From positions 62,001-126,000 of the forward strand of contig JAGHQL010000010.1 of the NCBI GenBank assembly GCA_020080175.1: a stretch of DNA of 64,000 bases, read 5' to 3'. The stretch's first letter is position 1, and each line of letters begins with the position of its first letter. Made by a program: the position numbers and the translations under genes. Source of the DNA: Glutinoglossum americanum. Taxonomy: Eukaryota > Ascomycota > Geoglossomycetes > Geoglossales > Geoglossaceae. Of this stretch, positions 21,698-32,180 are shown in pieces. The notes under the pieces were generated by a model, which was not told the origin of the DNA, did no database searches, and saw only the letters and a program-made list of their open reading frames with translations.

Positions 21698-24600
21698 CTA
21701 ATCCTGCGGAGACCTCGATCTCGACCGGCTTTCCCGATCCTCCCTCAACTTTCTCCGTACCTGATCTATCGAAGTGCGCCTGCTCGCGTAGGAACTCTGC
21801 TCGGGAATAAAAGGTGCGTCGGGGTGTGAGATGTTTGAAGACTTTGAGTTGATCTCGTGTTGGCGGGCGACTACGGGTGTTGCGTCAGAGTAGAGTGCGA
21901 GGCCGTTTAAGTACGCACAGCCATTGTCGGGTTCGTTGGCGTCTGTCTGGAACACCTCATGAACAGGCTCTCGGGCGATAATGGGCAACAGTCGAAGCAA
22001 CACTCTTCGAGAGCCAACATCTCCTGGCGGAGTTCCCTTGGGAAAGTCTTTCCCCTCGTAACTTTCGGCTGGCCATTCAACTTCTTCATCGTCCGTAACG
22101 TCCTCGGCCGCTGGCATGCGCGCGGAGATCATCTCTCTCTCGAGCCTTGCATACCTCCAGGTCTCTGCAGCCCGCTTAACAATTCTCGTCACGGCGATGG
22201 TGATGAGCTCTTTCCGTCTTGGGTCCGCAAATGGCTTTATTTGGCTTACAATCTCTTCCACAACCGCGCCTGCAGTTGCATTTGTTGCCTTCTTTGCGCT
22301 CGAAGCGGTGTAAGCCGCATAGAGGGTTTGCTGCCTCCACATGGCTTCTCTCCGGTGAGACTTCTGTCGTAGTTCATTCGACATGGCTTGGAACAGCGAG
22401 TCCGCCTTATCGTACCGGCGACCAAGGGAGAAAAGAAAGGGGCCGAAAACGCGATAGCAAAGTGTATTTGATATTATGTGAGTGACGTATGCGGCTCGTA
22501 TTGCTCGTGATGAATCTGTGTTGCCGATGAAAGAAGGGAGGTTCGAGGGAATAGTTTTCAGAACTTCAGTAGGTGGTGCAATAGGTAGATTCTGGAAATG
22601 CTCATGGGATAGATCAATGATTTCCTTTGCGAGAATCCTGAATGAGTCTAGACTGGAGCCACCCATTCAAATTTTCAGTTAGCTAATGTGTTTTATGAAT
22701 TCTTGATTTGAAGATACATTATTTCCCATTTCCCGCAATACAGCGAATATGACCACACGCGACGATATTTTACTTACTAGAACGGGTCCCCTTTGCTCTT
22801 GATTTCCTCCCACTCGCCAAATTTGTCCACCATCTTCTGAAGCCTGGTCTTCTCTGCTCCTAAATTCTCGTGGACCCCTTTAAGCTCTGTCATTGCTTCA
22901 CCAAACCTCGCTTTATCAGCATCCCACCCCTTCCTAAGTACATCCTTCTCTCTCTCAAGAGCCCCTCTCTCCTCATCCGCCCTCCGAATCATTTCTGCTT
23001 TGACTGCATCCCAAGCAGCCTGCATCTCATCCTTCTCCTTCTGGTGCTGCTCCATCATAGCGTTGCGCTCCTCCTCAAATCGGTTATTCATTCCTGTGCG
23101 CTCCTCGTCCCAGCCCCTGACTAGCTCTTCGCGCTCTTTAGCCCAATCCTCGCGTTCCTTTGCCACCGCATCTTCGAGCTCTCTGTGCCGAGCGTTTAGC
23201 CTCTCCTCTAGCTCCGCCTGTAAACGAGCGAATTCCGCTTCCATGTCTTGTTTCTGCTGGGCGAAGACATTATTCATCGAATCCTTCTCCCTTTCAAAGC
23301 TTTCCATGATGGCGTTCTTCTCACTCTCAAACGCTGCTTCCTGCTCTTTCCGTCTCTCCTCGAAAGCCTCGGTCATTAGTCTCTTCTCTTCCTCCATGGC
23401 AGAAGTCATGGCCTCCTTTTCAGCAGCGAAGGCATCTTCTATGCCCTTCTTCTCAGTTTCAAATGTGTCCTCCATGGCCTTCTTCTCCGTTTCGTATCTG
23501 TCTTCCCTATCTTGCCTCTCAGCCGCAAAAGTTTCACTCATGGATGTCTTCTCTGCTTCAAAGTTTCCAACCATAGTCTCTTTCTCGGCAACGAAAGCCT
23601 CTCCCATGCTCGTTTTCTCGGCACAGAAAGCTTCTTCCATGCTTGCCTTCTCACCGTCAAAGGCCTTTCCCATGCTCGCCTTCTCTTCTGCATGATTTTC
23701 ACTCATGGTCGTCTTCTCCGATTCAAAGGTCTCTTCCATGTTCGACTTCTCCGCTTCAAAGGTCTCTTCCATGGACTTCTTCTGGGCTGCAAACCCTTCT
23801 TCCATTGTGGTCTTCTCCGCTGCGAATTCTTCTTCCATGGCCGCTTTCTCTGCGTCAAATTTTTCTCCCATATCCTTCTTTTCGGCCTCGAAGGTATCTC
23901 CCATCTCCTTCCTCTCTTGTTCAAAGTTTTCTCCTAAAACGCGTTTCTCCTCGGCGAAGGCTTCCTCCATAGCGATCTTCTGTTGCCTAAAGCTCTCCTC
24001 CATTTTACTCTTCTCCTCGTCAAATGCGGCTTTCGATTCCTCTTTGTACTTCTCAAACGCATTGTAAAAATTTTGCCTTTCTTCAGCGAATTTTTTCTCC
24101 AACTCCTCTTTCTCTAATTCTAAAGCGCTTTTAGCTTGCTCTAGCTCTTCCTTTGCCTTTTGGGTGGTGTCTAGGCTTTCCGTGATCTCCTTGTGTTTTT
24201 CTTCAACATTTCCAATCTCAAGCCTGAGTTTATTGCTCTCCGCGGAGTGCTTGTTGCTCTGGATATCGAGTTGCTTTGTGAGGTGGTCGATATGTTGTTC
24301 CTTCTGTCTTAGCGCTTCATTTTGCTGCATTTCCACCTTCCTGAGGAGCGCCTCTCTCTCTTGAAGCTGATGGTTGGTCTTTTTGTAATGGTTGAGCATC
24401 CTATTCAAGTCAGGGATACCCGCTGAGATGCTGGCCATAGTCCTCATCGTGCGTTGAAGTAGGTCACCAACGTCATCCTCTCCCATGCCCGCCATGCCCG
24501 CCATCATGGGATCGCCTTTTCTCTTCCCTTCCCCGCCTCCCGGGTTGCCGAAGAATTCGCCTCTTCCATGGTAATCATCATAGCCAGTACCCGGAGATTC

Positions 24601-25845
24601 CTGGGAGAGACTCGGTCTTGAGCGCCGCGAGTTGCTAGAATCTTGACGGTGAAACTGATTGCGTATTGGAGTCAAGGGAAATGGGGGGGCAAAGTTCTGA
24701 AACCCCCCATGGTATGGGGGGCCAAAGTCGTGTGGCTGCCGGTGCGTAAGCACATCGTTCCCGGTGTGGTGAGGCATAGGATAATACGGCACTGCTGTGC
24801 CGGGTGGAGGGAAGAAAGGCCCTGGAGCTGGGTATCCTGGGGGAGGAGAAGAGGTTGGATTCGGATACTGGGTCGCGCCCTGGTAGTGAGGCTGAGGTGA
24901 CCCCGGCTGTTGGTATTGGGCAGGAGGCGACCCAGGCAGGTAGTAAGGAGGGGTGTATGGGTCTGCGTACCCCCGATTAATCGGAGATGCAAGAGGTAGA
25001 CCGGGTGACCGTCCGGGCGACCGTACGGGTGACCGCGTGTCCGGCGTTAGGGCTCTGACAGACTTCGGAGAAAAGTAATTCTTCGCCGTTGCGACAATGG
25101 CGTCTTCGCCTCCCGAAGAATCTTCCTGGTCACTGTTAATTTCCTTTGTAGAATCTTCTTCTTGATCTCCCGGATTCGATGCCGGTGCTGGATTTGCCGA
25201 GAACCGCGGAGCTGGGGATTGAATGTCGAGAGGCGCCGCAGTTACGGGAGATGGTTGGTAGATATCTGTAACGCTGAGACTCGGTGAATTGGGTAGAGAA
25301 GCTGGAAGGGCTGGGAGATCTGAAATTACGAAATCGCTATGACTAGGGTCGGGGGTATCGGGACTGGGATCGTGAGAATCTGCCCGCCTAGGGCTAGGAT
25401 CGAGAGTGTCGGATTCCTCACTATGATCGTGAGGGTCTGTCTGCTCGGGGCTAGAATCGAGGGTATCGGATTCCTCGGGGATTAGATTGTGAGTTTCAGT
25501 TTCTTCAAGAGTAGGGTCATGTGTATCGAATTCCTCAGGTTCAGAATTGTAAGTATCAAGTTCCTCAGGTTCAGGATCGCAAGTGTCGGGTTGCCGGGGA
25601 CTGTGGTCTTCTAGAACAAGTTCTTTCACAGCGCATTCGTCAACAGGCAGCTCATCAGGAGTCGTTTGGCCGAGAGAAGATTCGTCAGGGGTATCGTCGA
25701 AAACAATTTCTTCGTCGAGAACAGCTTCGTCCACTAAAGAATCGTCGGCAACGGGAGTATGGTTTGGGCTTTGTGGTGGTGTTTGATCCTGATTCTTGGG
25801 GTTCTTCCTCGCCTGTTTGTTGGCTTTCTTTTTCCCTTTTCCCAT
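21698..25845 (-). CDS. Giant hendecad-repeat coiled-coil protein with fungal C-terminal domain
   Basis: Two exons, 25845-22778 and 22652-21698, give 1340 residues. The 125-bp intron (GTAAGT, AGCTAAC branch) links two long open stretches that would otherwise look like separate genes. Start MGKGKKKANKQ is a basic N terminus. Residues 82-170 are a decapeptide repeat (for example EPEEFDTHDP); 170-440 are Pro/Tyr-rich and disordered; 478-587 form heptad coiled coil; 588-1008 are consecutive 11-residue units of the type AEKTSMGEAFV. Residues 1023-1230 are a helical, basic C-terminal region, followed by a Ser/Arg-rich end (RESRSRSRSPQD). The C-terminal region resembles uncharacterised fungal proteins I recall, without an assigned function. 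The long rod suggests a scaffold or tether. No membrane segment is visible. Confidence 0.85.
22824..24084 (-). repeat. 33-bp/11-residue coding repeat (hendecad coiled coil)
   Basis: Within the gene at 21698-25845, about 26 well-preserved 11-residue units and about 12 more diverged ones follow without insertions. The commonest form is xEKxxMxExFx with Met or Leu at position 6 and Phe at position 10. DNA copies have diverged, so this is an old protein-level repeat rather than a recent minisatellite. Confidence 0.85.
25336..25602 (-). repeat. 30-bp/10-residue acidic coding repeat
   Basis: Nine units of about ten residues (for example EPEEFDTHDP, IPEESDTLDS, SPRRADSHDP) near the N terminus of the coiled-coil protein. 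Each carries an acidic-Asp-Thr-x-Asp core. One unit is nine residues long. Confidence 0.75.
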
Positions 25846-27273
25846 GGTTGTCTAATTTCTTTCCTCGTGCTATATACCTCTCAGCAGGACGTGGTATGAC
25901 GATAGATGTTGTTTGTGGATTGATCGCTTGCGGATTTCACAGGAAAAACCCAACTTGAACCAGTTGCGTGGCAGTGAGAGTCTGCAGTTTACCTGCTAAG
26001 CACGATATCTTGCATGTGGTGTAGAGGATGTTGATTTCGTTTGCTCTCTTGGGAATTGAAGAAACAATCTCTGGATAGTGGGAGGTGAACACATAGTTAT
26101 GCGTAGCCGTCCATTGGAAGCTAAAAGACCGCCAAAGTTGACAACAGAACATATCGGGCAACGCGAGCCATATGTGTCCCAATCAGAAACGGCGGGCATT
26201 TTATGAGTCAGTTGAACAGAGATATAGAGACGCCCACGCTGATCTAATTTTGAAAATTCGGAGGCTGGCAGAGTGGGTGCTGGAAACAAATGTCAAACTT
26301 GCACTTGCTCGCTTCAGTGGTGGTTTGGTCGAACATGACCACCCACCGTGACGTGGAGGGAGTCGGATGGAATGGATGCTTGACGCGCCAGAAAGGACAG
26401 AGCGCGGTATTGAAAAATATTGGTTCGCTTGGAAGCAATAACAATCCAATTCATGCGAGTGCAGACGAACTACATAGGATTGGGCATCAGGCGTATAGCT
26501 GGTTGGAACTTGAGAGAGGGTCCGAGAGACACCGACAAAGATCGACCTGACCGCAATGACTGACTGACCGATACACTTTACTTTCTTTGGAGTGGCGCTG
26601 GAAGCTGCTGAGAGCTGCCGGGAAACACCATGCTCACTGGCTCTCCCCCAGAGACGTGGCGGAGCCCCAACGAGTCTTCGAGTTCCTGGGGAAACGCCCC
26701 GACTGCCTTCTTTTTCTTTGTTCGTCTTGCCTGCCATCGTCCGGATTCAGTCCCAAGCATGGAGGACACAACATGGATGTGTCAAATTCAGCCAGGGTTG
26801 ATGCGAACGAGTCCACCTGCAGACGTGGCTTCCCGGAACACGCGACTCGCTGCACGCTGTGCTGTCTCCAAACGGCCCGCTTCTCTGCATCATGAAGGCT
26901 CTACCATGTACCAAGTAGCTGTTCCCTAAAGATAAGAGAGGCCCCCAGACCGAGAGAATTGTGATGATGAGGATGCTATCCGTGCACCTCCGCACTGTAA
27001 TAGCCTTGTTGTTCGTCGGCCGAGGCGATGGGGTTCAATTACAGTACTGTAATAGCGGTGAATGCTCTATAAAAGTATCAGGCACGTGATAGGTTTGAAG
27101 TGACGGCATTCTCCATGCCTTTTTCCGATTGGTGTATGGTTCGACTCAGGCTTTTTTCCCCTTTTCCCGCAGGATAGTAGTCACCAAAGCTAGAGCCAAA
27201 GCCACTCTGTTCTACACTACACATGCCATGACTAATCAAGATATAACATTGAAACTACATCAACTATGAAATA
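25846..27273. other. Intergenic region
   Basis: About 1.4 kb between the coiled-coil gene start (25845) and the STT3 3' end (27274). No supportable gene. A plus-strand TATAAAAG-like string at about 27069 and a GGTTCGACTC string at about 27138 occur, but no gene follows the first and the second has no matching tRNA fold. Confidence 0.6.
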
Positions 27274-30001
27274 CTACTCGACCCGTAAGGCTTTTGCCGC
27301 TCTCCGCTTCGAGGTGGATTCCTTCTTCTTGCTCCCCTTTTCAAATGACATGGCGCTGGCATGATCTCTGCCCACGTTGTCGAGATCTTTCACCTTGTAA
27401 ATCCTGATGATCCAGTTCTCGCTCGTGAAGGCTTCTTCGAGTGTATTTAGCCGCGGTCCCTCAGCCGGTAATTTGGAGTTGCGCACACGGTCCCTCGCTT
27501 GACCAGGCGGAAATAGGGAGTTGTAATTGTAATAGGACATTTTATACCTTTAGGAAATGTCTTAGCCTATGTCACAGTGTGGCAAACAGTACAAGTTTAA
27601 TGAAGAAAGTGAACTCACATCAAACTGTTTCTCATTGTTGGAGTTGCCTCGTCATCGACGCGATACTCTCCCCTTGCAGTAAAAAAGTCTCTCTCTTTGA
27701 CCTCGTCGGGCCACACACCCTCTGCAATCCGAACCATCCACAAGAATTTGTTGATGTCGTCACCCGAATAGCCCAACACGCCCCCAAACACAACAAGGAC
27801 GTAGTCAACATCATGTTGTCTGAGGATTGGATAGCTAACCTCCTCTCGCGAGCTCATTGCTTTGCCAACCGTGGCGATGTGTGTGTTATTCCATGTATTG
27901 TTGTCAACAAGAGTAGCTCGGTCAGCCATGCCTCCAATTTGGTAGCCATAGTCCCACCACGACATGATTTTGGCGTCGTTAGGCGTATTCTGACGAAGCC
28001 ATTGATAAGCCTCTCGGTAATCATCGATAATATGCTGGCTTCCGTCAGGGAGTCTGCTGGCAAGAACAACCGAGGGCGAAGAGTAGGCGTTCGAGGTTAC
28101 CCAAGTGCAGTGGAGAACGAATAGTAGAAGGTAGGTAGAAATGGCGCCAGCAATTGAGAGCTTCGACATCGAAGAGTAGATTCCAACTAGTGGATCTCGG
28201 GTCGATCGAAGGGAGTCTGAGGCGGCTGAAGAGCTAGGCTTCTTTTGTGGGGCAGAGACGGTGCTGGAGCTAGCAGAATCGGCTCTAGTACCATCGTTTA
28301 AATACGCTTCCGCAGACGGAGAATCAATCAACAAGTAAGTATCTAGAATATGTGATAACGCAAGTGCAGCTGCGACGCATACCACTGGTGTCAGTGTTAA
28401 CATCAGACGGACCATGACTCCGGCGAAATAACTGGCCAGGATGCTATAAATAACCACGAAGACATGTTCGTCCTTAAGGGTACGGAAACATAGATATACG
28501 CCCGCTGGAAACAACCATATTAGGAAGTTGAGGTCGAAGAAAAAGGCAGGCCAGGCGGTCGGCTGGTGCTCAGAAACCGAAGCTATGATAGGTATGTGGA
28601 TCTTAGCGTAGCCAGTGTCCCAGAGAGAATAAAACCGTCCTGACCACGGAGCGATCACACCAGCAACTGTGAGGAGGATGAGAATCCCGACCGAAGCGAG
28701 GAAGATGGCGACAATTAAACTTTGTAGAAGTGTCTGAAATTGCTTGCTTGGAACCTGCTGGCGGATGAACTCGACAAATGCAACAATTTGAAGGAGACCA
28801 AATACACCTATGAAGGCAAACCAATTAACAACTTTCCCGGCCAATGCTGGGCACAACCAAATACCAGTCACTCACCTAATGGAGACATGTGTTCGCTAGT
28901 ACTTATTGGCAAAAACCCAACGAAAGGGATTTGCATGCTTGCCAAGGTCCCCAATGCGTACCAGGTGGTATAGCTGACATAGAGTCTCGGGCTATACCTG
29001 CCCATTGCGATGAGCACAAATGCATGCAATGGAATCAAGTTTGTAATAAAGACGTATCCACCCCAGGCTGACACCATGTAGAAATAGAACAGAGCCGTCA
29101 ACGCACCCCAAAATGCTGAACCCAGTTTCAGCGCCTTAATCCAGAGGTAAAAGGTGAATACGAGTAGAAATATTGCAATAGCCTCGTTATCATAACTTCC
29201 AGCGACAGACCGGGAGATGTAGCCCGGGGTAATTCCCATGAAGGCTGCAGCGAGGAGGCCAGCTGATGGGGAAGGAGATAACTCGGACGTAAGTAGGTAA
29301 GTCGCTAAGGCTGTAAGGCCAGAAAATGCGGGTGCGAGAAGCACACAAATATTTCTAATGTCTACTGGCATTGATAGGAGACGGAGAACTTTGTAAATGA
29401 CTCCGCTGGTGACCATGAGACCAGGATAAAGTGTGCCCCCAGTAACACGGCCAAGGGGGTGCCATGTGCCTATAAAGCCAAACATATTAACATACTAACA
29501 TATCTGATTCAGGAAAAAGTAACCCTCGAATAGCAGCAACAAAGAGGAACCTCTCAATGCGAATAGCACTGATTACATAGTCAAAAGGAGCTAGGGGGAA
29601 ACTTACGGTCATCAAACCAGTCCCAAAAGCTGTAGAAGCCATGCTGAACAAGATATTTTGTTGCTCTAAAATTGAACCAGGGATCAACTTCGTGACGAAG
29701 GACGCACGTTAGCAACACTGCAAAATCCCAGGGATGAGTATGTCAAGTTGTGGGAGAATTGACTAACATTCATGAATAATACTTTCAAACCCTACATCAG
29801 TCTCCAATTAGCACACGATCACTTCTGAAAATTAATATGCAATACGCGTTAAGGGTCATTTGCAGACGCACTTATTACACTGAATAACCGGCTAGCCACC
29901 GCGGCAGCAGCAATCGTACAAAGAATGACAAGTCGAAGGAGACCTCTAGTATTTCGACCGGTAGTGCCCTGTAGGAAAGGGCCAACTGCAGAGTCGGCCA
30001 T
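27274..30001 (-). CDS. STT3: Oligosaccharyltransferase catalytic subunit STT3
   Basis: STT3 transfers the lipid-linked glycan to Asn in N-x-S/T sequons in the ER lumen. Six exons (30001-29872, 29791-29768, 29687-29607, 29469-28876, 28807-27619, 27547-27274) give 763 residues, the expected size, and all phases close. Hallmarks seen: HEFDPWFN in the first lumenal loop, [10 protein letters not shown], the [10 protein letters not shown] loop and the WWDYGYQI catalytic motif followed by [11 protein letters not shown]. About a dozen hydrophobic segments precede the soluble C-terminal domain. The start reads [16 protein letters not shown]. Exon 2 is only 24 bp, and exon 6 supplies the [10 protein letters not shown] junction and the lysine-rich tail. 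The gene is divergent from the CSN8 gene with a 170-bp shared upstream region. Confidence 0.97.
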
Positions 30002-30171
30002 CGTTGAATTGAAGTGCGAGTTATGATTTCGGCATTTAGGGGGACATTCAGATCAGTAGGTGGGAGCTGGAAGGTGTTCTTTACATAAGTCTTGGCGTTA
30101 TTGAGCCGCATGGACGCTTGTTTAACCCACTTTCTTAGACTAAATTAATCCGCAGCTCATACCAAACTTTC
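30002..30171. promoter_or_regulatory. Shared divergent promoter, STT3 / CSN8
   Basis: 170 bp separate the two start codons on opposite strands, so both promoters must lie here or overlap the genes. No specific motif was assigned. Confidence 0.5.
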
Positions 30172-31009
30172 ATGTCACGCTTCTCTATGGAGGGCATACC
30201 TGAGATTGTTTCTAAGTTTCCTCACACAACCTCAGCATGGAATTTGGTTGAGCTATTAGCGAACATTGAGCCAGAAGCAGCCCTTCAGTTCACGGACACA
30301 GAAATCGCCGGGGATTTGACTTTACTGAGTCAATACTACTCCAGCTACATGTTAGCACTTATTATTACAGGAGACTTGTATGCATAAGGTCTCCACTAAA
30401 ATAATACGAACTAAAATTTTAGAAAACCAACCTTTCGCTGACACCGGTATTCTGCAGGAATGAGGCTCGATTCCTTACTCACAGACTCCCTCCTACGCTA
30501 TCAGATACCTCCGATGTGTTTATTAGCTGCAGGAATCTGCTCCGCGCTGTGTGGTCAAGGCAGAATCCTCTTATCTATCAAATTCTGCAAGAGACACCGT
30601 GGCCAGACTATATACGCCCTCTTGTCAGCAGCTACCTAGGTATGTTGGCCACGCCCCCAAAGGGACTCATATGGCAACTCTGATGCACGGTATTCTGACA
30701 GAACATTTTCGGGAAAATACGTTTCATCTTCTCAGCCGAGCATACACATCTTTACCTCCTAGCCTAGCAAATGCGTACCTCGGACTTACCCCGCCGACGG
30801 AAGGGGGCTCGGTGAACGGGATGGATGTATCTGGTGATGCTTCTGTAGTAGAACAACTCACGTCTAGAGGTTGGAAATGGGATGCTACAAATGGACTATT
30901 ATTGCCTGTTGAACTTGAAAAAACCCCCAAAGGTGGTACAGTACGTTGGGGTACGAACGGCGATAGTATGGGGAGATTAGTAGGTCTAGTTGGATTCCTT
31001 GGCGAGTGA
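30172..31009 (+). CDS. COP9 signalosome subunit 8 (CSN8/PSMD8-type domain)
   Basis: Three exons (30172-30377, 30458-30639, 30702-31009) give 231 residues. The COP9 signalosome removes Nedd8 from cullins; the eighth subunit is called CsnH in Aspergillus. Seen: SQYYSSYMLALIITGDL, then NEARFLTHRLPPTL, a NLLRAVWSRQ helix, WPDYIRPLVSSYL and FHLLSRAYTSLP, in the order of the CSN8/PSMD8 domain. Both introns have consensus sites (GTATGC...GCAG, GTATGT...ACAG). The C-terminal 70 residues are less conserved and hold a Gly-rich ending. PSMD8/Rpn12 is the main alternative, but the short length favours CSN8. Confidence 0.8.
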
Positions 31010-31464
31010 AGGTTCCAGTAGTCACAGTGCAGACGGTTGTTATTGCTAAGCTGGGGACTTTGTAGATTTTGTCATAACATCAGCTTGCAGTTCATGGGAA
31101 TAACATAACTATACCTTTCTACAACTTCATAGATGTAGTCCCATAGTGACTGTTGGTTCTCGCGAATCCAGACTCCAAATTTGAGGTTTCAGCTTTCTCC
31201 GGGCCTGTGCCTCACTCACAGCTATTCTAATCCTTGCAAAAGTTTCTACAGAGATTAAACCGCCGCTGAGCCGTTATTTTTGGAGCAGATCGTAGATATC
31301 TTGCTGCATTCAAGATCAGCATATGTGTACATTTAAACGAGAGAGACTAGGACATCAGCAGATGCAACATTATGTATATGTATGTACAAGAATAGCCATT
31401 CATCACCTCTTTCACCGGCAATTCGGTATTTATCTCTTACAGCTAGGCTCACCCTGCTATACCG
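31010..31464. other. Convergent 3' spacer, CSN8 / COA3
   Basis: 455 bp between two 3' ends. Presumably both 3' UTRs; nothing else recognised. Confidence 0.6.
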
Positions 31465-31850
31465 TTACTTTGGTACGTTTGTCGTCGTGGTTATATTGTG
31501 GGCATTGTCCGGCTGAAGAGGAGCGTCTGGGATGGCCACGTCCTCGAACTCGTCTTGCGAGACAGCTTTGATGGTATAGGCGTCTAATGCAGATCAATTG
31601 GTCAGTCGTTGTCAGTGGATCCGTTGTAGGGTGTCGTCCAAACGTACAGACACCGATAGCAAAGCCAAATATGGCTATCCCAGTAACCGCATTCTTGATG
31701 AGATAGGGCCGGCGGGCTCGGAGGAGAGCTGCTGATTGTCGGTAGTGTTTGTCATAATATGAGGAGCGGGGTATCCTATGGTTGTTGTAGCTATCAGATG
31801 GTGTTCCCCAAATAGTATTAACTGTTCAGACCATGGACGTACAATGGCAT
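31465..31850 (-). CDS. COA3: Cytochrome c oxidase assembly factor 3 (COA3-type)
   Basis: A small gene of three exons (31850-31843, 31775-31648, 31583-31465) giving 84 residues. The first exon is only 8 bases (ATGCCATT), followed by a 67-bp intron (GTACGT...CATAG). The protein starts MPLIPRSSYYDKHYRQSAAL and continues with a basic stretch and one membrane helix around residues 34-52 (TGIAIFGFAIGVYAYTI), then an acidic tail (SQDEFEDVAIPDAP). This is the COA3 plan: a mitochondrial inner-membrane protein that, with Cox14, stabilises newly made Cox1 and links it to Mss51 control. It is divergent from PTA1. Confidence 0.88.
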
Positions 31851-32180
31851 GTTGATGAAAGGTTTATCAGCCTGTTCTTGCTGAGAAAAGAATAAATTGA
31901 ATGGAGCCTGAGGCTCTGCTGTGTGTCGCGTTGCTAGTGGGCTTGGCACAAGGAGTTTGCCATCTTCGCTTCCATGTGTTATATTCGTACCTCGATCGCA
32001 ACACTTGTAGAACGCCTCTTCACCCTTTATCTCCCTTTCATTCACAATCTCCTTCCTACAAGTTTTTCTTTCTGAGCCAGTATAACCTTATGCACCGAAA
32101 AGTTAGGCTTATCTAAGGCAGCTGAGACTTGCCCTTGAAGCGGACGCGTGCCTGAAAGTGAAAGAACGCCCCTGCACAAA
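31851..32180. promoter_or_regulatory. Shared divergent promoter, COA3 / PTA1
   Basis: 330 bp between opposite start codons. An in-frame non-ATG stretch upstream of PTA1 (from 32148) is not used as a start here. No specific motif assigned. Confidence 0.45.

Noticed and set aside
21192-21701. 169-codon plus-strand frame starting with a hydrophobic stretch
   Set aside because: The hydrophobic start looks like a signal peptide but the rest has no coding character and runs into the 3' end of the opposite gene.
23000-24067. Several plus-strand frames rich in Ser, Phe, Ala and Leu
   Set aside because: They are the antisense shadow of the hendecad coiled-coil repeat.
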